From the NCBI RefSeq assembly GCF_015461845.1, contig NZ_JACOPW010000001.1, positions 744,001-808,000 of the forward strand: a stretch of 64,000 bases of DNA, given 5' to 3'. The position numbers and the translations under genes are program-made. The notes under the pieces were generated by a model. The model was not told the origin of the DNA, did no database searches, and was given only the letters and a program-made list of their open reading frames with translations. This document shows, piece after piece, positions 18,193 through 27,163 of this stretch. The DNA is from Pseudomonas mucoides. GTDB taxonomy: Bacteria; Pseudomonadota; Gammaproteobacteria; Pseudomonadales; Pseudomonadaceae. Position 1 is the stretch's first letter, and the number at the start of each line of letters is the position of its first letter.

Positions 18193-18269
18193 TGGTAGGC
18201 GCGATTGGACTCGAACCAACGACCCCCACCATGTCAAGGTGGTGCTCTAACCAACTGAGCTACGTGCCT
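18193..18269 (-). tRNA. tRNA-Val(GAC)
   Basis: A 77-base cloverleaf with encoded CCA. The anticodon loop TTGACAT between CCACC and GGTGG gives anticodon GAC. Acceptor halves are AGGCACG and CGCGCCT, which leaves one A-C mismatch at positions 5 and 68. The T-loop TTCGAGT is normal. It borders the decayed phage stretch to its 3' side, the usual side for integration. Confidence 0.95.
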
Positions 18270-18282
18270 GCTGTGAGGCGGC

Positions 18283-18310
18283 ATTCTACGGAATTCCGGA
18301 GGGGTGTCAA
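18283..18310 (-). promoter_or_regulatory. Promoter of tRNA-Val(GAC)
   Basis: Minus strand -35 TTGACA (18310-18305), 16-base spacer, -10 TAGAAT (18288-18283), followed by a GC-rich discriminator, as is common for stable RNA promoters. Confidence 0.82.
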
Positions 18311-18452
18311 CACCTTTTTTCGAGCTAACCCTATGAATATGCAAAATATTTAATTTTGCAGCGATGAAGAAGATTTTCCGGTGGCTGGCGGTCGATTTTT
18401 AACTCGGGTAGGATCAAGGCACTCGTAAAATATATTAAACAGAGGCAGCAGG

Positions 18453-19736
18453 ATGGCGAACACTCCCTACCCAGAATCCTATTACGCCGCATCGGCCAAT
18501 GCGGTTCCGCCGCGCCCGGCCTTGCAGGGTGAAGTAGAGACTGATGTCTGCGTGATCGGCGCCGGTTACACCGGTCTGTCCTCTGCCCTGTTTCTGCTGG
18601 AGAACGGTTTCAAGGTAACGGTTCTGGAAGCGGCCAAGGTTGGTTTTGGCGCGTCGGGTCGTAACGGCGGTCAGATCGTCAACAGCTATAGCCGCGATAT
18701 CGATGTGATCGAGCGCAGCGTTGGCCCCAAGCAAGCACAGTTGCTGGGGCAGATGGCGTTCGAAGGTGGGCGGATCATTCGTGAGCGGGTCGCCAAATAT
18801 AATATCCAGTGCGACCTGAAGGACGGTGGCGTGTTCGCAGCCATCACGGCCAAGCAGATGGGTCATCTGGAATCGCAGAAGCGCCTGTGGGAACGTTTCG
18901 GTCATACGCAGCTTGAGCTGATGGATCAACGTCGTATCCGTGAAGTGGTGAATTGCGATCAGTATGTCGGGGGCATGCTCGACATGAGCGGCGGGCACAT
19001 TCATCCGCTCAACCTGGCACTGGGTGAAGCCGCAGCCGTTGAGTCGCTGGGCGGCATTGTCTATGAACAGTCGCCAGCGGTACGCATCGAGCGCGGCGCG
19101 AATCCGGTGGTGCATACGCCAGAGGGCAAGGTCAGGGCCAAGTTCATCATCGTGGCGGGCAATGCTTACCTCGGCAACCTGGTGCCGGAGCTGGCAGCCA
19201 AATCGATGCCTTGCGGGACTCAGGTGATTACCACCGAACCGCTGGGCGAGGAATTGGCGAACAACCTGCTGCCGCAGGATTACTGCGTCGAAGACTGCAA
19301 TTACCTGCTCGACTATTACCGCCTGACGAGTGACAAGCGCCTTATCTTCGGCGGTGGCGTGGTGTATGGCGCGCGGGATCCGGCAAACATTGAGGCGATC
19401 ATTCGGCCGAAGATGCTCAAGGCGTTCCCGCAACTCAAGGACGTGAAAATTGACTACGCCTGGACCGGCAATTTCCTGCTGACTCTGTCGCGTCTTCCAC
19501 AGGTCGGACGGATCGGTGACAACATCTACTATTCCCAAGGCTGCAGCGGCCATGGCGTGACGTATACGCACCTGGCGGGCAAAGTGCTGGCCGAGGCGCT
19601 GCGAGGTCAAGCGGAGCGTTTTGATGCGTTTGCCGATCTGCCGCACTACCCGTTCCCTGGCGGACAATTGCTGCGCACACCGTTTGCGGCGCTGGGCGCC
19701 TGGTACTACGGACTGCGGGACAAATTCGGATACTGA
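18453..19736 (+). CDS. puuB: FAD-dependent oxidoreductase, gamma-glutamylputrescine oxidase-like
   Basis: A 427-residue DAO-family flavoprotein. The dinucleotide-binding motif GAGYTGLSSALFLLE is near residues 36-50 and the FAD motif GFGASGRNGGQI near 65-76. PuuB oxidises gamma-glutamylputrescine in polyamine breakdown. Length and the Cys/Gly-rich C-terminal GCSGHGVTYTHLAGK fit that subgroup, but other amine oxidases of the family look alike, so the substrate is a family-level guess. It stands alone, ended by a bidirectional terminator, with no other puu gene in view. Confidence 0.8.
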   Translation: MANTPYPESYYAASANAVPPRPALQGEVETDVCVIGAGYTGLSSALFLLENGFKVTVLEAAKVGFGASGRNGGQIVNSYSRDIDVIERSVGPKQAQLLGQMAFEGGRIIRERVAKYNIQCDLKDGGVFAAITAKQMGHLESQKRLWERFGHTQLELMDQRRIREVVNCDQYVGGMLDMSGGHIHPLNLALGEAAAVESLGGIVYEQSPAVRIERGANPVVHTPEGKVRAKFIIVAGNAYLGNLVPELAAKSMPCGTQVITTEPLGEELANNLLPQDYCVEDCNYLLDYYRLTSDKRLIFGGGVVYGARDPANIEAIIRPKMLKAFPQLKDVKIDYAWTGNFLLTLSRLPQVGRIGDNIYYSQGCSGHGVTYTHLAGKVLAEALRGQAERFDAFADLPHYPFPGGQLLRTPFAALGAWYYGLRDKFGY

Positions 19737-19739
19737 TAC

Positions 19740-19772
19740 AAAAAAGGAGCCGCTGAATGCGGCCCCTTTTTT
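19740..19772. terminator. Bidirectional terminator between puuB-like gene and xdhC
   Basis: AAAAAAGG and GCCGC on the left pair with GCGGC and CCTTTTTT on the right around TGAAT. A-run and T-run allow use from both strands. Confidence 0.88.
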
Positions 19773-19785
19773 GTAGGAGTGGTGT

Positions 19786-20757
19786 TTACAGTTTGTCCCG
19801 TGCAATGCCGCTGCGGATCCGCAGGATATCGGCGAGTACCGCAAGGGCGATTTCAGCCGGTGTCTTGCTGCCCAGGTTCAATCCGATCGGCGCATGAATC
19901 CGCGCCAGCTCGGCCTCCCCCAGACCACCAATCCTGCGCAACCGCTCAAAGCGCTTTTGCGATGTCTGCATGGACCCCATCACACCGATGTAAAACGCTT
20001 CGGTACGCACCGCTTCCATCATCGCCAGGTCGTCGATGCGGGGATCGTGGGTCAACGCCACCACCGCCGTGTCGCTGTGGCAACCGCCGTCAGCAATGAA
20101 CACCGAGGGCAACTGACGACGAATCTCGACGTTTTCCAGCATCACGCCTTCCAGCACCTCGTCGCGCGGATCACAGAGAATCACTTCGAAACCTAACCCG
20201 ACGGCGAACGCTGCACACGCCTGCGCAACCGAGGAATACCCGGCCAGCAACAAGCGTTGAGCCGCACCGATCCGCACGCGTACCCGGTCGATCTCACGCT
20301 CGATGCGCACGCCCTGCTCGCGATCATCGAACAGGCTGCGCGCACCGCTGGCCAGATCGACTTCGCGGATCAGGCGACGCTGACCCAACAACGCCGACTC
20401 CAGTTCTCGCAGATGCGCCTGAACCTCGCAATCCGGCCCAAGGTTCTCCACCAGCACATCGAGTACACCGCCACAGGGCAGACTCACCCGCGAGCGCGGA
20501 TCATCACCCTCGCCATAACGCACGACGCTGACCGCTTCCAGGAACGCCCCTTCGGCGACTCGCTCGAGAAAGTCCTCCTCGACACAGCCACCCGACAGCG
20601 AACCGATCCATTGCCCGTCAGCGTTCACCGCCAGCAGCGAACCCGGTGCACGCGGCGCCGAGCCGTAGGTGGCGAGCACCGTGCACAGCCAGACGCGCTG
20701 ACCCGCCGACGACCATTGCAGCGCCCGGCGCACGACTTGCAGATCGAGATGCTGCAT
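19786..20757 (-). CDS. XdhC/CoxI-family molybdenum cofactor maturation protein
   Basis: A 323-residue protein starting MQHLDLQVVRRALQW. The first part has the XdhC segment VLATYGSAPRAPGSLLAV with SGGCVEEDF. The C-terminal part is Rossmann-like (LLLAGYSSVAQACAAFA, then VVALTHDPRIDDLAM). XdhC proteins bind and sulfurate the cofactor and insert it into xanthine-dehydrogenase-family enzymes. It starts one base after the cytochrome stop, so it is the last gene of the dehydrogenase operon and most likely serves that enzyme. The ATG at 20757 is preferred; an earlier in-frame start lies inside the cytochrome gene. Confidence 0.9.
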   Translation of the reverse strand: MQHLDLQVVRRALQWSSAGQRVWLCTVLATYGSAPRAPGSLLAVNADGQWIGSLSGGCVEEDFLERVAEGAFLEAVSVVRYGEGDDPRSRVSLPCGGVLDVLVENLGPDCEVQAHLRELESALLGQRRLIREVDLASGARSLFDDREQGVRIEREIDRVRVRIGAAQRLLLAGYSSVAQACAAFAVGLGFEVILCDPRDEVLEGVMLENVEIRRQLPSVFIADGGCHSDTAVVALTHDPRIDDLAMMEAVRTEAFYIGVMGSMQTSQKRFERLRRIGGLGEAELARIHAPIGLNLGSKTPAEIALAVLADILRIRSGIARDKL

Positions 20758-20758
20758 A

Positions 20759-21994
20759 TCAGTGCGCCTTGTGCTCGAGCGGCGGCGCATCAGCCCGCAA
20801 CTTCTGCACGTCATTCACCGCCAGATCATCCGGCTGACCACCCCAGCCCTGACGCAGGTAGTTCAGCAAATCAGTCAGTTGCTCGTGACTGAGCTTCTCG
20901 GCGAACCCAGGCATTGGCTGCATATGCTCAAACCCGGCAAACTTCTGTTCGCCAATACCGTCGTCGATCACCCGCACCAGGTTGCGTGGATCTTCCAGGC
21001 GCAGCGTGGTGTTGCCGCGCATGGCCACCGCGATGTGCGGTTTGCCCTCGCCACCGACCGCGTGGCAACCGGCGCAGACATTCAGGTATTCCTGACGGCC
21101 GCGTTGAGCGCTGGCGGTGAGCTTGTCCAACGGCACGTCAGTCAACACCTTGGCTTGCGGCGGTTGATCGCCGAGCAGGAAGGTCGCCATCGCCGCGAGG
21201 TCCGGGTCATTGAGGCCCTGGGTGCTGTTGTGGAACACCGGAAACATCTCGTTGAACATCGTGCCCTGAGCGCTCATGCCATGCTTGAGGAACGAGCTCA
21301 GGTCCTGATGGTTCCAGCCGCGAGCCGCGAGGTCATTGGCCAGCAGGCTCGGTGCCAGATAGCCATTGAGCAGGCCACCGGTCAGGCGCTTGTCCTGCTG
21401 CATCGCGCCCGGCAAACCGCGCGGGGTGTGGCATTCGCCGCAGTGGCCGAGCACGTCGACCATGTACTGGCCGCGCTTATAGGCATCGCTTTTGCCCTCG
21501 GTGGACGAAAGCTTCACGTCTTTGCCGTAGAGCATGTTCCAGCCCATCAGGCCCAGGCGCACGTTGAACGGAAAACTGAGGCTGGTGACTGGCGCTGCAC
21601 GCTCGATCGGCTCGACGGTTTTCAGGTACGCGTGAATCGCGTCCGAGTCGTCACGCGGAATCAAGTGATACGAGGTGTACGGCATCGCCGGGTACAGGTT
21701 GGCGCCGTCACGGCGCTTGCCTTCGGTCAGTGCGGCGAAGAATTCGTCATCGTTGTAGAGGCCGATGCCGTGCTCTTTGCTCGGGGTGATGTTGGTGCCG
21801 TAGATCGTACCGAACGGCGAGACAATCGGCAGACCACCCGCGTACGGCGCGCCACCCGGCGCGGTGTGGCAGGCCATGCAGTCGGCGGCGCGGGCGAGGT
21901 ATTCGCCGCGCTTGACCTGATCTTCCGCGTGCGCCAGCAACACCGGCGCAGCCAGACCGACCGCCAATGCCAGGCGGGAAAGTAGTTGCTTCAT
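20759..21994 (-). CDS. Triheme cytochrome c subunit of the Mo dehydrogenase
   Basis: A 411-residue exported protein (signal peptide residues 1-23, ending AHA) with three c-type heme sites: CMACH at residues 39-43, CGECH near 187 and CAGCH near 325. It resembles the cytochrome subunits of alcohol and aldehyde dehydrogenases that pass electrons to ubiquinone or a terminal oxidase. It lies three bases behind the 2Fe-2S gene, so it should carry electrons from that subunit into the respiratory chain. Confidence 0.93.
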   Translation of the reverse strand: MKQLLSRLALAVGLAAPVLLAHAEDQVKRGEYLARAADCMACHTAPGGAPYAGGLPIVSPFGTIYGTNITPSKEHGIGLYNDDEFFAALTEGKRRDGANLYPAMPYTSYHLIPRDDSDAIHAYLKTVEPIERAAPVTSLSFPFNVRLGLMGWNMLYGKDVKLSSTEGKSDAYKRGQYMVDVLGHCGECHTPRGLPGAMQQDKRLTGGLLNGYLAPSLLANDLAARGWNHQDLSSFLKHGMSAQGTMFNEMFPVFHNSTQGLNDPDLAAMATFLLGDQPPQAKVLTDVPLDKLTASAQRGRQEYLNVCAGCHAVGGEGKPHIAVAMRGNTTLRLEDPRNLVRVIDDGIGEQKFAGFEHMQPMPGFAEKLSHEQLTDLLNYLRQGWGGQPDDLAVNDVQKLRADAPPLEHKAH

Positions 21995-21996
21995 GC

Positions 21997-22536
21997 TTAA
22001 CCCTCCTTGACCAGACCGAGATCGGTCAGCACGTTACGTGTCGCGCTGTAATAACGCACGTAGCCCGTGCAGCGGCAGATGTGGTGACCGAGGCTGTCCT
22101 CGATGACTTTTTCCAGCTGGCTTTTGACGATCGGCTGACGCTGCAACTTCTCCACCAGCACGGTCGCGGCATTCACGAACCCCGGTGCGCAGTAGCTGCA
22201 CTGGAAAGCGAATTCGTCGACGAAGCGCTGCTGGATCGGGTTCAGCTCAGTGACTTTGCCTTCCTCGTCGCGCTTCGCATGGCCTTCGATAGTGCGTACT
22301 TTCTTGCCTTCGAAATAGTGCGCGCCAGTGATGCAGGTGCGTACTTCTTCGCTGGTGCCATCCGGGTTGTCGACGATCACAACGCAGGCGTGGCAGATGC
22401 CCTGACCGCAGCCCAAGCGGGAGCCAGTGAGGTTTTTGTATTCGTGCAGGTAATCGATCATCGGCAGGTCATCAGGGATTTCCACCGGGCCGACGGATTG
22501 ACCGTTGAGGGTCAGTTGAAGCGGACGGTTAGCCAT
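21997..22536 (-). CDS. 2Fe-2S subunit of a xanthine-dehydrogenase-family enzyme
   Basis: A 179-residue small subunit with two [2Fe-2S] clusters. Ligands of the plant-ferredoxin-type cluster are Cys43, Cys48, Cys51 (CGQGICHAC) and Cys68; those of the helical cluster are Cys113, Cys116 (CSYC) and Cys154, Cys156 (CRC). It has no signal peptide and would be exported bound to the Tat-dependent large subunit. It overlaps the large-subunit gene by eight bases. Slightly longer than the usual 150-160 residues because of an insertion around residues 72-98. Confidence 0.93.
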   Translation of the reverse strand: MANRPLQLTLNGQSVGPVEIPDDLPMIDYLHEYKNLTGSRLGCGQGICHACVVIVDNPDGTSEEVRTCITGAHYFEGKKVRTIEGHAKRDEEGKVTELNPIQQRFVDEFAFQCSYCAPGFVNAATVLVEKLQRQPIVKSQLEKVIEDSLGHHICRCTGYVRYYSATRNVLTDLGLVKEG

Positions 22537-25360
22537 TGAGGGCCTCCTTGATGCGTGCAGAAGTAATAGGCAGGTCGCGGACCCGTTTGCCGATGGCGTG
22601 TGCCACGGCGTTACCGATGGCGCCGACCACCGGGATCATCACCACTTCGGCGATGCCCTTCGATGGATCGCTCGGCGACAGCGGCGGCAGGATTTCAGCC
22701 GTCTGCTTCCAGACCGCCACGTGGCGCGCCATCGGCAAGCGGTAACGGTTGAAGTTCCAGTCACCCTCCCCCGGCCCGCCTTCGTACAGCGGCATCTCTT
22801 CCATCAGCGCATGGCCGATACCCATGGCAATCCCGCCTTCGATCTGGCCCTTGACCAGCTCTTCCACCAGCACTCGACCGCACTCGACCCACGAGTGATG
22901 GTTGAGCACTTGCACTTCGGCCGAACCCTTGTTGACTTTCACTTCCACCAGCGTCGCGACCGGGCTGTAGTAAGTCACTGCCGCGTTGTTCAACTGCGTG
23001 TCCGGGTAGTGCACGTTCTGGCGATCCAGCAGGTGGAAACCGGCGCTGTTCATTTGCGCCTTTTTCACGCTCGGCGCGCCGTCGCCGTACTTGACCGCCA
23101 GGCCGTCGAGCGGCAGACGTTCACGCACGCCGTCGATGCTGAACTCGGCCTCGGCCCAGCTCCAGCGGTTGAAACCGTGCACGGTCGCGCCGGTGACCAG
23201 GCCCTTCTCGTGAGCGTGCTTGGCCAACTGCTCAAAGCTCAGCGGCTGCATGCCGTTGGCGGTGAGTTTGCCGTCGACCCAATGCGCATCTTCGCGACGC
23301 ACCACGTAAGGGTTGGCCGAACCACCGTAAGGGCCCTGGCTCCAGATCTGCAGCGCTGCCGGCCACAAGCCGTGGTTGAACAGCACACGCGCCGCTTCAC
23401 GGGTGGCGTGGCTAAAATAGTAGGCAGAGTTGGTGGCCGACGACGCCGAGGCGATCTTGCCGACCCAGCGCGGATTGCGCAGCAGGCTGTCCTGTTCGGC
23501 CTGACTCATGATGTAAGGGTTGCCGCCGCTGATCAGCTGCAACTCTTTCCATTCAGTCTCGCCGGTCTTCACTTCCGTCGCCGCGATGCCGAGGAAATCG
23601 GCCACGACCAAGGCTTGCGAGGTCGACATGCCCGTGCCGATTTCGATACCGATGTGGCGCAGTGTGATGTGCCCCTGAGCAGTGAACTCGATGCTCGCCA
23701 TCGGCGCTTCAGAGCCCGTGCCGAAGTCTTTTTGGCAGATGGCGAAACCGACGCCGTACCAATTGTCCGGATCCTGCGCTTCGCGCTGCTTTTTGATCGC
23801 GTCGCGGTTTTTCCAGACGTCGTGAACGGCGGCCTTGTCGAGAATCTCGTGCAAGCGCAACGCACCCGCCGGCACCGCGCCCTGGGTGTTTTTCATGCCC
23901 GAAACCATGGCATTTTTCTTGCGCAGGTCGATGGCGTCGATGCCGAGGCGACCGGCAATTTCGTCGACCATCATCTCGGTGGACGCCATGCTTTGCAGGG
24001 TGCCGTAACCACGCATCGAGCCGGCTTCAACGGCGCGGGAATGGTAGGCCGTGACCTGCAAATCGTTCTGCGGCATGTAGTAGATCGACTGCGCCGCCGT
24101 GGCGCCAACGGCCGCCACGGAGGGGCTGTAGTTGACCCGGCCACCGCCGTCGACGCTCATTTCGGCGCGGAAAATCTTGAAGCTGTGATCGGTCTTGTCC
24201 ACGGCCAATTGGTAGCGGATGTCGAACGGGTGACGCTTGATGCCGCTCTGGAATTGCTCATAGCGGTCGTTGGCCAGACGCACCGGCACACCGGCGCCAT
24301 ACAGCGCCGCGAGGGCGGCGTAGTAGACGAAAATGTTGTGGTCTTTGGAACCGTAACCGACGGTGTAACCCGGGTGCATGTTCAGGTTCGCCAGGCCGAA
24401 GCGCGACGGCGCGATCATCTTCGCGGTCTCGGTCGCTGCTTCCAATGGGCACTGGGTCGCCACCACGAAATGCAGGGTCTTGGTTGCCGGGTCGTACCAA
24501 CCATTGCCGTTGTCCGGCTCCATCGCGGCCGGTTCGATCGAAGGGGTTTTGTAGCGCTCGTCGAACACCAGCCAGTTGTCCGGCGGCGTGTCGATCTGCT
24601 GTTTCATGCGATCGGCGTAGAACAATCCACGCTCGGTCAGGTTGCCGTGCAGGTTCGGTTGGGAATTCCACACCGGACGACGGTTTTTCAGCATCGGAAA
24701 CAGGATCGAATCCTTGAGGCTGGCGAATTCGTCTTCGTCCGCCGAGGTCGCACCGCCCACCCGCACATAGCGGAAGCTGCCGTAGGGATCGCCTTCGTAG
24801 AACGGCACTTGAGCACCGTAACGAATCGCTTTGTCATTGAATTTGAGTTTGGCCTTGGCCTGACGGAAACGCTCGAAGTCGTTCCAGATCAGGATGGCCA
24901 CCGGGTGACCGATAAACATCGGCACCTTGCCTTCCGGCAACAGCGGATCCGGCGCATGCTCCTCCGGGAAGACGATGCCGTCCTTTTCCAGGTCAGCGGC
25001 GGTGACGATGCGGTCTGGCTGCAATTCGGCACCGAGCCACGACAGTTCCATGCCCGCGTAGATGCGGTCGGCCTTGATGGTTTTCAGCAGCATGGCGTGG
25101 CCTTGCTGCTGGGGCCAGCCCGGCATGTCCTTGGCGCGGATGTCGCGGGCAAAGACTTTGCTGCCGCAGACCTTCGACAAGGCATCGTTACGCGTGCGCG
25201 CCTTGCCGTTGTTGCCGAGCCATTGCTCGGACGGCACGGTCACGCTGTTTTCCATCAAGGCAGCGAGCGCCTGACTGCTGAGCGGCGTGAGCGTCACGCT
25301 CACACCTGCCACCAGCCCGCCCTGAAGGAACGAGCGCCGGGATATTTCACGGTTGGACAT
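22529..25360 (-). CDS. Molybdopterin-binding large subunit of periplasmic dehydrogenase
   Basis: A 943-residue xanthine-dehydrogenase/aldehyde-oxidase-family catalytic subunit. The twin-arginine signal SRRSFLQGG at residues 8-16 marks Tat export. Features include the segment EAGSMRGYGTLQS, which contacts the cofactor, and the C-terminal EMPLYEGGPGEGDWNFNRYRLP, with EVVMIPVVGAIGNAVAHAIG near the end. With the 2Fe-2S and cytochrome subunits it makes a three-part enzyme of the isoquinoline oxidoreductase / membrane aldehyde dehydrogenase type. The substrate cannot be read from the sequence; an aldehyde or N-heterocycle is likely. Confidence 0.92.
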   Translation of the reverse strand: MSNREISRRSFLQGGLVAGVSVTLTPLSSQALAALMENSVTVPSEQWLGNNGKARTRNDALSKVCGSKVFARDIRAKDMPGWPQQQGHAMLLKTIKADRIYAGMELSWLGAELQPDRIVTAADLEKDGIVFPEEHAPDPLLPEGKVPMFIGHPVAILIWNDFERFRQAKAKLKFNDKAIRYGAQVPFYEGDPYGSFRYVRVGGATSADEDEFASLKDSILFPMLKNRRPVWNSQPNLHGNLTERGLFYADRMKQQIDTPPDNWLVFDERYKTPSIEPAAMEPDNGNGWYDPATKTLHFVVATQCPLEAATETAKMIAPSRFGLANLNMHPGYTVGYGSKDHNIFVYYAALAALYGAGVPVRLANDRYEQFQSGIKRHPFDIRYQLAVDKTDHSFKIFRAEMSVDGGGRVNYSPSVAAVGATAAQSIYYMPQNDLQVTAYHSRAVEAGSMRGYGTLQSMASTEMMVDEIAGRLGIDAIDLRKKNAMVSGMKNTQGAVPAGALRLHEILDKAAVHDVWKNRDAIKKQREAQDPDNWYGVGFAICQKDFGTGSEAPMASIEFTAQGHITLRHIGIEIGTGMSTSQALVVADFLGIAATEVKTGETEWKELQLISGGNPYIMSQAEQDSLLRNPRWVGKIASASSATNSAYYFSHATREAARVLFNHGLWPAALQIWSQGPYGGSANPYVVRREDAHWVDGKLTANGMQPLSFEQLAKHAHEKGLVTGATVHGFNRWSWAEAEFSIDGVRERLPLDGLAVKYGDGAPSVKKAQMNSAGFHLLDRQNVHYPDTQLNNAAVTYYSPVATLVEVKVNKGSAEVQVLNHHSWVECGRVLVEELVKGQIEGGIAMGIGHALMEEMPLYEGGPGEGDWNFNRYRLPMARHVAVWKQTAEILPPLSPSDPSKGIAEVVMIPVVGAIGNAVAHAIGKRVRDLPITSARIKEALNG

Positions 25361-25716
25361 GGATCATCCTCTGGGCGGTTATAGACCCGCCCTTCTGGTT
25401 ATGTTCTGGAAATCTCGAGTCGTGCAGAAGCCCTTTTTGACGGAACGAAGGGCTGAAATGACAGTGCAAAGCTGACCGAAAGGTTAAGTTTATAGGCTTA
25501 TGCGCCTGCGGCAAACAGCCCCACACAAAAAAACTGACCAGCGAATCAAAATACTGTGTTTTCAGTGCACAGAATTGAGCAGGCAAGCGAATGCAACGCC
25601 AAGGTCAGCCCGGCCGGACGGCGTCGTCGCGACAACCTTTGAGGCAGCATAGAAGAAGGCGGCCAGGATGGCCCGGCAAGGGACACTGCAAGAGGAGAAA
25701 AAGCCAAATTCCAGAC
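25361..25716. other. Intergenic region upstream of the Mo dehydrogenase operon
   Basis: No gene is supported here. The stretch 25480-25570 is AT-richer and should hold the dehydrogenase promoter on the minus strand, but I see no convincing -35/-10 pair. A GC-rich imperfect palindrome (GCCCGGCCGGACGGC, near 25609) is the only visible structure. Confidence 0.4.
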
Positions 25717-25745
25717 ACAAAAAACCCCGGCCTTTCGACCAGGGT
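25717..25745 (-). terminator. Terminator of the tRNA-Val-Asp-Asp operon
   Basis: Minus strand ACCCTGG and CCGGGGT pair (one C-A mismatch) around TCGAAAGG, followed by TTTTTTG. Confidence 0.7.
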
Positions 25746-25830
25746 CTTTGCTATCGACTCGAAGTAACACTGGCAAAACCAGCAGTTTTCTTCGTAGCTC
25801 CAAGGCGTTCAGCGGGCCTTGTAGCAGATA

Positions 25831-25907
25831 TGGCGCAGCGGACGGGACTCGAACCCGCGACCCCCGGCGTGACAGGCCGGTATTCTAACCGACTGAACTA
25901 CCGCTGC
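25831..25907 (-). tRNA. tRNA-Asp(GTC), copy 2
   Basis: A 77-base cloverleaf with encoded CCA. The anticodon loop CTGTCAC in stem CCGGC/GCCGG gives GTC. The acceptor GCAGCGG/CCGCTGC pairs fully. Identical to the copy at 26000-26076 as far as compared. Confidence 0.97.
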
Positions 25908-25999
25908 GTATCGCTTTGGACTTTCATCCAAGTAACTCGTCTGATTGAAAACTCATAAGCTTTTCAATCTCGAACCAGATAAATCTGACTCGGAAAATA

Positions 26000-26076
26000 T
26001 GGCGCAGCGGACGGGACTCGAACCCGCGACCCCCGGCGTGACAGGCCGGTATTCTAACCGACTGAACTACCGCTGC
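26000..26076 (-). tRNA. tRNA-Asp(GTC), copy 1
   Basis: Same 77-base tRNA-Asp with anticodon GTC, 92 bases upstream of the second copy in the transcript. The spacer between copies is unrelated sequence. Confidence 0.97.
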
Positions 26077-26129
26077 GCGTCGGTGGAGGCATTTCAGCCT
26101 ACCTCTTGCTTTCGCAAGTATCTCGGAAG

Positions 26130-26205
26130 TGGTGGGTGATGACGGGATCGAACCGCCGACATTCTGCTTGTAAGGCAGACGCTCTCCCAGCTGAGCTAAT
26201 CACCC
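26130..26205 (-). tRNA. tRNA-Val(TAC)
   Basis: A 76-base cloverleaf with encoded CCA. The anticodon loop CTTACAA in stem TCTGC/GCAGA gives TAC. Acceptor GGGTGAT pairs with ATCACCC. First gene of the operon with the two tRNA-Asp copies. Confidence 0.97.
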
Positions 26206-26227
26206 GTTTGCATCTCCGAGGCCGCGA

Positions 26228-26256
26228 AATTTACGCAGGTACCGAACCTAAGTCAA
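26228..26256 (-). promoter_or_regulatory. Promoter of the tRNA-Val-Asp-Asp operon
   Basis: Minus strand -35 TTGACT (26256-26251), 17-base spacer, -10 TAAATT (26233-26228), then GC-rich TCGCGGCC before the tRNA. Confidence 0.75.
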
Positions 26257-26294
26257 TAGCAGGATTGAAGTTTTTTCAAAACAGCTGCCAGAGG

Positions 26295-26376
26295 CAAGCT
26301 TCAAGCCACAAGTGGAAGCCGTCACGCGTGAAGCCGGCATGACACTGTCGAGCCTTAACTTGCAGCTTGAAGCTTG
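26295..26376. repeat. Long inverted repeat downstream of the SDR gene
   Basis: CAAGCTTCAAGC (26295-26306) and its exact reverse complement GCTTGAAGCTTG (26365-26376) flank 58 bases. Such AAGCTT-rich arms recur in Pseudomonas intergenic regions. It lies just after the SDR stop and may end that transcript. Confidence 0.7.
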
Positions 26377-26386
26377 AAACGGCTTC

Positions 26387-27163
26387 TCACTGCTCGTAAA
26401 TCATCTTCTTGGTCATGCCACCGTCGACCACAAACTCCTGGCCCGTGACGAATCCAGCATTCTTCGACAGCAACCAGGCCACCATCGCCGCCACGTCTTC
26501 AACCGCCCCCACCCTGCCCGCCGGATGCTGGGCATGATCGGCATCGGTCAGTGGCTCGGCACGCCGCACGGAAGGATCCCGCGTATCGATCCAGCCCGGA
26601 CTGACGGCATTCACACGGATTTCCGGCCCAAGGCTGATGGCCAAGGCGTGAGTCAACGCCAACAGTCCGCCTTTGCTGGCCGCGTAAGCCTCTGTGTCGG
26701 GTTCCGACTGCCCGGCGCGGGTCGAGGCCAGGTTGACGATCGCGCCGCTGTGCGCGCGCAGATACGGCGCACAGTGCTTGGCCAACAACATCGGCCCGCT
26801 GAGATTCACCGCCAACACACGATTCCAGTAAGCCAGATCGAGGCTTTCCAGGGTGATGTTGTGCGGATCGGCCACCGCGGCGTTGCACACCAGTGCATCC
26901 AGGCGCCCGAACTGCCCCAGCACTTCGGCAACCCCCAGCGCCACCTGCCCTTCGTTCGAGACGTCCATGGCGATAAACCAGGCATTGTCGCCCAGCACCT
27001 TCGCCACTTTCGAACCGCGCACCCGGTCCAGGTCGCTCAGCACCACCTGCCAGCCTTCGCTGATCAGCCAGGCCGAGATCCCCAGACCGATGCCTCGCGC
27101 CGCGCCGGTGACCAGCGCGACACGACCATTGGACCCGGAGGTCGGCGTGGACAACTCGATCAC
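26387..27163 (-). CDS. SDR-family NAD(P)-dependent oxidoreductase
   Basis: A 258-residue short-chain dehydrogenase. The cofactor motif [12 protein letters not shown] is near residues 19-30, the NAG-like motif reads CNAAV, and the catalytic set is Ser in NLAST and YAASK (Tyr, Lys) near residues 155-159. An acidic residue (SDLDR) after beta-strand two suggests a preference for NAD. Its start overlaps the metZ stop by four bases, so it is co-expressed with metZ, but a role in methionine synthesis is not implied by the family. Confidence 0.92.
   Translation of the reverse strand: MIELSTPTSGSNGRVALVTGAARGIGLGISAWLISEGWQVVLSDLDRVRGSKVAKVLGDNAWFIAMDVSNEGQVALGVAEVLGQFGRLDALVCNAAVADPHNITLESLDLAYWNRVLAVNLSGPMLLAKHCAPYLRAHSGAIVNLASTRAGQSEPDTEAYAASKGGLLALTHALAISLGPEIRVNAVSPGWIDTRDPSVRRAEPLTDADHAQHPAGRVGAVEDVAAMVAWLLSKNAGFVTGQEFVVDGGMTKKMIYEQ

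Noticed and set aside
22598..25384. Very long open frame (over 900 codons) on the plus strand opposite the Mo subunit gene
   Set aside because: It is a mirror of the high-GC codon bias of the real gene. The translation is rich in Arg, His and Gln with no motif, and the opposite strand encodes a complete, recognisable enzyme.
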